DNA of 12,866 nt from CAIYWZ01 sp964497925. GTDB taxonomy: Bacteria > Pseudomonadota > Alphaproteobacteria > CAIYWZ01. Position 1 is the first letter of the stretch. Each line of letters begins with the position of its first letter. The notes below the pieces were generated by a model. The model was not told the DNA's origin and searched no databases. It worked only from the letters and a program-made list of their open reading frames with translations. This document shows, piece by piece, positions 7,804 through 12,866 of the stretch. The DNA is taken from NCBI GenBank assembly GCA_964497925.1, contig CAZCFE010000025.1, forward strand, positions 1-12,866, in the 5' to 3' direction. Position numbers and translations under genes: made by a program.

Positions 7804-8694
7804 TCAAACTTCAAGACCATAACGCGCAGCATAAACTTTGTTTGCTTTATCGACAAAATCGGCTAAATCTGGATGCAAGTCATCCCAAACCTTTCGAAGC
7901 TGGGGAGTTTTTAAATAAAAGATTGTCACTTCAACAAATTTTTGGCGCGTAAGTGGAGAAATTGCATTTGCAAGATCATAATTATGGTCCAGTAAATTCT
8001 GTGTCTCAACAGAGTCTGGGACTCTTTTTTCCACAACCAAAGCCACAAGTTCGTTTTGCATTTCTTTTGCTTTGTCTTTCAACTCTTCATTTTCCTGCAT
8101 ACTTGTGTTTTTAATACGCTCTCTTTGCTGTTTAATTTCCTCTTGAGTAATCATGCCATTTTGAATCATATATCTTTCAAACACATACTCCCCTTCTTCA
8201 ACTTCCCCTTCTTTTATTAATTTTTCTTCTAGCTCTTTAACTTTTGTACGCTGTTCTTGGATTTGATCTATTGTCACTTTCCCACTTTCAATCAAATATT
8301 GCTCGAACTCTTTTTGGTCCCGAACAAACCCTTGGTAGAATTCTTTATGTTCCATTTTTGTTTTTCCTTCTAAATAGTCAATCGTTTCATTAATTGTTTG
8401 AATCAACCGTTTTTCATGGTTGATTTTATCCAGAAGGATGGATTTGTGGTTTTTAAGGGCTTCAATTTTATTAAAATCTGACCTTTTGAGAATATCGCCA
8501 ATTTCATTTAAAGAAATTCCCAACTCACGGTAAAAAAGAATTTGCTGCAATATCAAAAGTTGTTCTTCGCCATAATACCTGTAACCATTTTCACCACGAG
8601 ATTTTGGCCTTAATAACCCAATCTCATCATAAAAATGAAGCATCCTCACGCTTACATTTGATATTTTTGCAAGTTCTTTAACTGTGTAATTCAT
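7804..8694 (-). CDS. MerR-family transcriptional regulator with TipAS-like ligand domain (296 aa)
   Basis: One-component transcription activator. Residues 1-70 form the MerR winged helix (YTVKELAKISNVSVRMLHFYD, then a GYRYY wing), and about 75-110 the dimerisation helix. The C-terminus from about 228 (QNLLDHNY...PLTRQKF...L-x-P-x-L-x-x-x-W-D-D-L-x-P) matches the TipAS antibiotic-recognition domain of TipA/Mta/AlbA-type regulators. TipAL itself is about 253 aa; this protein is longer because the region between the domains holds two copies of a 24-residue unit (130-153 and 172-195) of the form FExYxIxxGxxTxxxIxxQRxxxK. It contains no cysteine, so the covalent thiopeptide capture known for Streptomyces TipA cannot occur. 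AAGGA lies eight bases before the ATG. Its promoter has MerR-type spacing, suggesting autoregulation. The ligand is unknown. Confidence 0.88.
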   Translation of the reverse strand: MNYTVKELAKISNVSVRMLHFYDEIGLLRPKSRGENGYRYYGEEQLLILQQILFYRELGISLNEIGDILKRSDFNKIEALKNHKSILLDKINHEKRLIQTINETIDYLEGKTKMEHKEFYQGFVRDQKEFEQYLIESGKVTIDQIQEQRTKVKELEEKLIKEGEVEEGEYVFERYMIQNGMITQEEIKQQRERIKNTSMQENEELKDKAKEMQNELVALVVEKRVPDSVETQNLLDHNYDLANAISPLTRQKFVEVTIFYLKTPQLRKVWDDLHPDLADFVDKANKVYAARYGLEV

Positions 8695-8727
8695 CTTTAA
8701 AATCCTTTTTCATCTTTCATAAAAACA

Positions 8728-8758
8728 TGTCTAAAGTATAACGCAACGTCAAGGTCAA
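8728..8758 (-). promoter_or_regulatory. MerR-type promoter and operator of the regulator gene
   Basis: On the minus strand TTGACC (8758-8753) is followed after 19 bases by TAGACA (8733-8728). A 19-base spacer is the hallmark of promoters that MerR proteins untwist. The spacer starts TTGACGTTGCGT, like one half of the dyad common in TipA/Mta-class promoters, but the other half (TATAC) is poorly conserved. It lies 34 bases before the regulator's start, consistent with self-activation. A TATACT inside the spacer is an alternative -10 but has no good -35. Confidence 0.5.
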
Positions 8759-8783
8759 GGGAAATTTTCATTTTATATTGGAA

Positions 8784-8813
8784 TTGACAAACTCAATATA
8801 GAAAATGTATGAT
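8784..8813 (+). promoter_or_regulatory. Near-consensus promoter for the NAD synthetase operon
   Basis: TTGACA (8784-8789), an 18-base spacer, then TATGAT (8808-8813). This is the best sigma-70-like promoter in the window. Transcription should begin near 8820. The first in-frame ATG (8809) lies inside the -10 element and so cannot be the start; this fixes the start at 8842. It lies 25 bases from the MerR-type operator on the other strand. Confidence 0.7.
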
Positions 8814-8841
8814 TCACCCCTCAAAAACAAAGGATAAAATC

Positions 8842-11475
8842 ATGAAACTAAAAATATATTTAATGAGTATTTGCATACTAACCAATTTTACAACTCATGG
8901 AGAAAGCATTACTCCTGCCCCTTTGATTCGTATCAAAGTTGCAAGCGTGAGCGTTAACCAAACCGTATATGATTATGCACGTAATGTGGATCATCATATC
9001 AAAGCGATTGATATGGCAGTTAAAGACAATGTGGATGTTTTATCTTTTCCAGAACTAAGCTTAACCGGGTATGCCGCCGATGATTATCATCAATGGAATA
9101 AAAATAATGAAACTGTTTGGCGTCAAATTCAATATATTGCATCTTATGCTAAAAGTAAAAATCCAAACTTGATTATTTCTTTAGGCGCCCCATGGCATCA
9201 TAGCGATAAAAATTTAATCGCCAACGACCCTCTTTATAACATCAATGATAGGGCTTACAATACGCAAATTACAATTACAAATGGTAAAGTAGTTGGAATT
9301 GGGGCAAAAGCAATACTTGCAAATGGGCCGGTTGAATATGAAAATAGGCATTTTCAAACTTGGCCTATCACACAAGCAACCATCAATATAACCCTTCCTG
9401 ATGGCTCAAGCGTTCCTTTTGGGAAGCCTGTTATTTCCTTTGGGGATAATAAGAATAAACTCACATTATTTCACGAACAATGCGCTGAAGCTTGGCCTGG
9501 AATAAAAGATGATTCAACAATCACGCATAAAGAACAAACTGAAGCTCGAATTATCGCATCCTTATCTCTTTCAACTGATTTATCTCTTGTGCTCAACCCT
9601 AGCGCAAGCCGTCCACAAGCTGCTATCAATAAAGAATTGTTACGCATCAAAGGTTTATGCATAACAGGATCCGCTTATTCAGGAGCCTATATTTATACAA
9701 ACTACCTTGGATCTGAATCAGGTATTTATGCAGCAGAAGGAAGCCAAATTTATGCCCAAAACGGAAAAATGATCCATCATGGGCAACGTTATAACTTTGA
9801 GGATATTTCTTATAGCAGCACGACAATTGATTTACCAGTTGCTAAAAAAGGAACTCTTCACTCTCATATTGAACACACTTTCTCAAATCATGAGCCTTCT
9901 AAAAAAGGCGGAGAATCTGATTTTGAAAAAGCAAAAGGAGAAGAATTGGCATATGAGGAATTTATGCGCTCTATTTCTCTCTGGCTGCGTGATTACCTAG
10001 CCAAGCAATCATGGCCAGCACAAGGTTACGTGATATCGCTTTCCGGAGGAGCAGATTCAGGTTACGGCGCCGTTGCGCTTGCAACAATGATTGAGCTTGA
10101 CATCAAACAGGAAGGGATTGAAGGGTTTTTCAAACGTTTCCCTCTGCTTAAGTGCAAAGAAGAAGCATTAAGTATTTTAAAAAATCAAGGGGAATTAGCA
10201 TCCGTTGATTTTATTAAAAAGAATATGCTCACCTTTATTTATCTTCCCACAAACAACAGCTCATCAACAACTTTAAATGCTGCGCGTATGCTCATCGAAG
10301 GAGGAGAGCTTCCAAATGGGACAAAAGTAAAAGGTATTGGAGGGACATTTACTGTTCATAATGTTCAACAAAATTTAGATGAATATTTAATCACACACGC
10401 ATCAATTGATATGAACAAGACAATTGAAGATGCCAAACAGGACTCTTCACAAAGCGGATTTACGAATTGGATGATTCAAAAAATATCAAATATATCTGGA
10501 TTCACAGGAATATATCAAGCTTGGATGGAATATAAAATCAAGCAAGAAATTCAAAAATTTGTAAATGCTCCTGTGGGATCAAATCCAAAATTGCCCGACT
10601 ACATTCAAAAAAACACAAAACGATTAATCCCAACATGGTCAAACCCCAAAGATGACTTAACAATGCAAAATTATCAAGCACGTACACGTTTGGTTGTGCC
10701 GTGGGCGATTGCCAATCAAGAAAGCAAGATTCCTTTGGTCACATCTAACGCATCTGAAGCCGCTCTTGGTTATACAACTGCTGGCGGAGATATGCATATG
10801 GGTGGAGTGAATCCAATTGGCGGAATTCCAAAGTCCACAATTAAAGGCTCTTTGGTTTATTTTCAAGAAAAAGGTTTAATTGGATTACAACCCATTCCAA
10901 TTTTGCACTATATCACAACTCAAGAACCCACAGCTGAGCTTCGCAAGCAAGAAGCAGATAAAGCTCCGCAAACAGATGAAGGCGATTTAGGATTCAGCTA
11001 TTTGCAATCGGAAAAAATGGAAAGATTGATCATCACACAAAGAAACACACCCACAGAAGCTTTTCAGATTTTCTTGAAAGATAAGACTTTCCCAAGCGAT
11101 GCTGTATCTTTGCGCAAGATTATATTGCAATTTTGTGATAGACGTTGGCCAGCAGCTCAGTTTAAGCGTATTATGGGCACTTTGGCCCCTTATGTTGGAG
11201 ACAACTTTGACCCTCATGCAAGCGTTAGAACGACTGTCCTTGGGGATCATTTTAAAACAGACCTTGCCCTTATGACATTTGCAATACTGATCGATAAAAA
11301 TGGTGGGCCTTTACAATTTGAGAAAAATTTTAATATTTCAATAGAAAGCGCAAAAGGAATTATTGAAAGATCAAAAGAGTTGAAAACAGAACTAACTTTG
11401 AATGAATGCCCTTTACTCACCATGAATTTAAACGAGCTAAAGACAAGTGAATTTATGAAAAAGCTAAAAAAATAA
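8842..11475 (+). CDS. nadE: Glutamine-dependent NAD+ synthetase, eukaryote-like form with an N-terminal signal-like sequence (877 aa)
   Basis: Converts nicotinic acid adenine dinucleotide, ATP and glutamine to NAD+. The N-terminal nitrilase-type glutaminase domain has its triad Glu71 (FPEL), Lys156 (AKAILANGP, like the eukaryotic PKMALAN) and Cys214 (HEQCAEAW). The synthetase domain has the ATP loop SGGADS at 401-406, then MQNYQARTR (608-616), NPIGGIPKS (657-665), and TAEL with QTDEGDLG near 697-717. Pattern and order follow the eukaryotic NADSYN1/QNS1 type, which is about 710 aa. This protein is longer, partly through an extra segment at about 515-600 just before MQNYQ and partly through its tail. 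Residues 1-20 (MKLK, then a hydrophobic run, then polar THGES) look like a Sec signal, odd for a cytosolic enzyme. The start is set by AAAGGA seven bases upstream and by the promoter position. The next gene follows after 7 bases. Confidence 0.9.
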   Translation: MKLKIYLMSICILTNFTTHGESITPAPLIRIKVASVSVNQTVYDYARNVDHHIKAIDMAVKDNVDVLSFPELSLTGYAADDYHQWNKNNETVWRQIQYIASYAKSKNPNLIISLGAPWHHSDKNLIANDPLYNINDRAYNTQITITNGKVVGIGAKAILANGPVEYENRHFQTWPITQATINITLPDGSSVPFGKPVISFGDNKNKLTLFHEQCAEAWPGIKDDSTITHKEQTEARIIASLSLSTDLSLVLNPSASRPQAAINKELLRIKGLCITGSAYSGAYIYTNYLGSESGIYAAEGSQIYAQNGKMIHHGQRYNFEDISYSSTTIDLPVAKKGTLHSHIEHTFSNHEPSKKGGESDFEKAKGEELAYEEFMRSISLWLRDYLAKQSWPAQGYVISLSGGADSGYGAVALATMIELDIKQEGIEGFFKRFPLLKCKEEALSILKNQGELASVDFIKKNMLTFIYLPTNNSSSTTLNAARMLIEGGELPNGTKVKGIGGTFTVHNVQQNLDEYLITHASIDMNKTIEDAKQDSSQSGFTNWMIQKISNISGFTGIYQAWMEYKIKQEIQKFVNAPVGSNPKLPDYIQKNTKRLIPTWSNPKDDLTMQNYQARTRLVVPWAIANQESKIPLVTSNASEAALGYTTAGGDMHMGGVNPIGGIPKSTIKGSLVYFQEKGLIGLQPIPILHYITTQEPTAELRKQEADKAPQTDEGDLGFSYLQSEKMERLIITQRNTPTEAFQIFLKDKTFPSDAVSLRKIILQFCDRRWPAAQFKRIMGTLAPYVGDNFDPHASVRTTVLGDHFKTDLALMTFAILIDKNGGPLQFEKNFNISIESAKGIIERSKELKTELTLNECPLLTMNLNELKTSEFMKKLKK

Positions 11476-11482
11476 AAAAATC

Positions 11483-12373
11483 ATGCTCAGTCCACAAATA
11501 AAAACCTTTGAATCTAATATCCTTAATCTTTATGGAAATGAAGGTCAAAAGTGGCTGAGCAGCCTTGATACAACAATCCAAGATATAGCATCAAAATATA
11601 ATCTGCGCGATTTGAAACCTTTTTTGAATTTAACGTATAATTACGTCTTATCTGGTTTTCAAGAAAGCATGACTATTGTTTTAAAAATAAGCTTTGATTT
11701 GAAAAATTTAGAAAATGAAAGCCTTGGAATTGAATACTTTCAAGATTTTGGAGGAGTCAACATTATTGCAAAAGGCTCTGGATTTTTAATCTTGGAACGC
11801 GCATTTCCTGGCACATCACTTAAAAGTTATTTTCCCGACAAAGAGTCAGAATCAATTGAACTTGTCTGTGATGTTCTCCAGAAGCTTGCACAGGCTAAGT
11901 TACCGAAACAAGATACATTTCCTCATATCAAAGATTGGCTTCTTGCCTTAGATCAAGATTGGGGAATCCCTGAGCCTTTGCTTCAAAAAGCCAGAGAAAT
12001 TCGTGATCAGCTTTTAAAAACGGCTGAGCCAAATGTTTTTCTTCATGGCGATTTACATCATGATAATATTTTGCAAAATGACGAAGATTGGCTGGTGATC
12101 GATCCAAAAGGTGTAATTGGCGAACCAGCGTATGAAGTGGCAGCTTTTATCCGCAATCCAATCCCGGAATTACTAAATCACGCTGATACTCCAAATATTA
12201 TTCATAATCGTATCACTCGATTTTCTGAGCTCCTTGACTTATCATCGCAGCGAATCCTTGATTGGTGTTTTGTGCAAGCCGTGCTGAGCTGGGTGTGGGC
12301 AATAGAGGATGGTTGTGATGATATTTACCATAAAAATTTAACAGAATTCTTTGAGGGATATACAGATGTCTGA
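11483..12373 (+). CDS. APH(6)/hydroxyurea-kinase family small-molecule phosphotransferase (296 aa)
   Basis: A protein-kinase-fold phosphotransferase resembling streptomycin 6-phosphotransferase (StrB) and the hydroxyurea resistance kinase. Visible motifs: VLKI with the ATP-binding Lys68; the catalytic loop HGDLHHDN at 188-195 (Asp190); metal-binding Asp207 in WLVIDPKGVIGEPAYE; and the family-typical C-terminal helices ending in VLSWVWAIEDG. The length is normal. It starts 7 bases after the NAD synthetase stop with no ribosome site of its own (only an A-run before ATG), so translation is probably coupled to the upstream gene. Its stop directly abuts the stop of the convergent acetyltransferase. 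Chromosomal members of this family need not give antibiotic resistance; the true substrate is unknown. Confidence 0.85.
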   Translation: MLSPQIKTFESNILNLYGNEGQKWLSSLDTTIQDIASKYNLRDLKPFLNLTYNYVLSGFQESMTIVLKISFDLKNLENESLGIEYFQDFGGVNIIAKGSGFLILERAFPGTSLKSYFPDKESESIELVCDVLQKLAQAKLPKQDTFPHIKDWLLALDQDWGIPEPLLQKAREIRDQLLKTAEPNVFLHGDLHHDNILQNDEDWLVIDPKGVIGEPAYEVAAFIRNPIPELLNHADTPNIIHNRITRFSELLDLSSQRILDWCFVQAVLSWVWAIEDGCDDIYHKNLTEFFEGYTDV

Positions 12374-12829
12374 TTACGATAAATCCAAGTGACAACGATA
12401 TCTAATGCCGTACTCACTATCAAAAGGTTCACATTTAAAGCCTAGTTTTTTATAGAATCCCACAGATTCATCATCGGTTTCCAATAATATAGAACTTAGC
12501 GCGTGATCTTTTATTACTTTTTGAATCAGACAATTACCAATGCCGTGCTTTTTAAAATCATCAGACACGCTAATATGTTTAATAATAGCTTGAGCACCTT
12601 TAAGTTCAAAGCCAATAACAGCAATTAAATTTTTAGATGAAAAAGCGCCAATTAAAAATTGATTTGGCTTCTTATAATTTTGTAATACTTGGGCAATTTT
12701 TTCTGCAGATGGAGAGCCGATACTGGTCCTAATAACAGAGCCAAGGAATGGATACTCTGGTTTTATTATTTCAAAGATAATACTTTGTTGAATTAAGTTT
12801 AAATATTTTCTTAGGTTCTGTTGAGAAAA
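12374..12829 (-). pseudogene. GNAT-family N-acetyltransferase with a disrupted 5' end
   Basis: The minus-strand frame is open from 12829 (after a TGA at 12832-12830) to the TAA at 12374, 151 codons, the usual size of a small GNAT. Acetyl-CoA-binding motif A is seen as KKHGIGNCLIQKVI (about 93-106), preceded by the beta strand IIKHISV, and motif B as FYKKLGF (125-131). No ATG or TTG occurs in frame before a GTG at 12568. That GTG would give only 64 residues and cut off half the fold, so the real start is missing. An ATG lies in another frame at 12834-12832, so a frameshift is possible. Truncation by an insertion sequence at about 12814 is the alternative. Its stop abuts the APH(6)-like gene, leaving no terminator between them. 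Acceptor substrate unknown. Confidence 0.65.
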
Positions 12830-12866
12830 TCATTTAAGCCATTGAAGAGCTGCAATAAAATGCAAG
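12814..12866. mobile_element. Possible insertion sequence end running off the right edge
   Basis: GGTTCTGTTGAGAAAATC begins at 12814. It resembles the GGTTCTGTTGCAAA-type terminal inverted repeats of IS6-family elements. It falls where the acetyltransferase frame loses homology and soon hits a stop. No transposase, second inverted repeat or target duplication is within the window, so this remains a weak call. Confidence 0.3.

Noticed and set aside
8809..8841. Eleven extra codons at the start of the NAD synthetase frame (ATG at 8809)
   Set aside because: This ATG overlaps the TATGAT -10 element and lies upstream of the expected transcript start; AAAGGA is correctly placed for the ATG at 8842.
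12374..12568. GTG-started 64-codon frame as a complete gene
   Set aside because: It begins in the middle of the GNAT fold; the same frame continues upstream for another 87 codons of fold-consistent sequence.

Overview
The window is AT-rich DNA from a Gram-negative bacterium. This follows from a two-partner-secretion (filamentous haemagglutinin type) exoprotein, Sec signal peptides on several proteins, and a RecQ of proteobacterial type. The large adhesin, the duplicated secreted proteins of unknown family and the eukaryote-like NAD synthetase suggest a host-associated lineage. Holosporales-like Alphaproteobacteria would fit, but this is inference and no marker here proves it.

Left region (1-5655, all minus strand): a probable three-gene operon for exported proteins. 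Transcription would run from about 5690 leftwards through two paralogous proteins of unknown family (5655-4300 and 4266-2818). It then enters an FHA-type adhesin with a TPS domain and a long C-terminal coiled coil, which starts at 2784 and runs off the left edge. The genes are spaced by identical 33-base gaps. The two paralogues share a perfect 689-base direct repeat with a period of 1482 bases, covering their C-terminal halves, the following gap and the next start codon. Beside that repeat the copies differ at about 7% of bases, and most of those changes alter the protein. No TpsB transporter is visible; it could lie beyond the left edge.

Middle region (5656-8841): a regulatory gap with nested inverted repeats, then recQ on the plus strand (DNA repair helicase, complete motif set). 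A convergent MerR/TipA-like regulator follows on the minus strand and ends in a clear hairpin terminator. It is unusually long, contains a duplicated 24-residue unit and has no cysteine. Its promoter region has the 19-base spacing of MerR-controlled promoters.

Right region (8842-12866): a plus-strand pair reads from a near-consensus promoter. The first gene is a eukaryote-type glutamine-dependent NAD+ synthetase carrying an apparent signal peptide and an extra segment. The second, 7 bases later, is an APH(6)/hydroxyurea-kinase family small-molecule phosphotransferase. A convergent GNAT acetyltransferase abuts it with no gap and has lost a recognisable start, possibly because an insertion sequence end lies at about 12814.

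The best candidates for something undescribed are the duplicated, recombining exported-protein pair next to the adhesin, and the apparently exported NAD synthetase.
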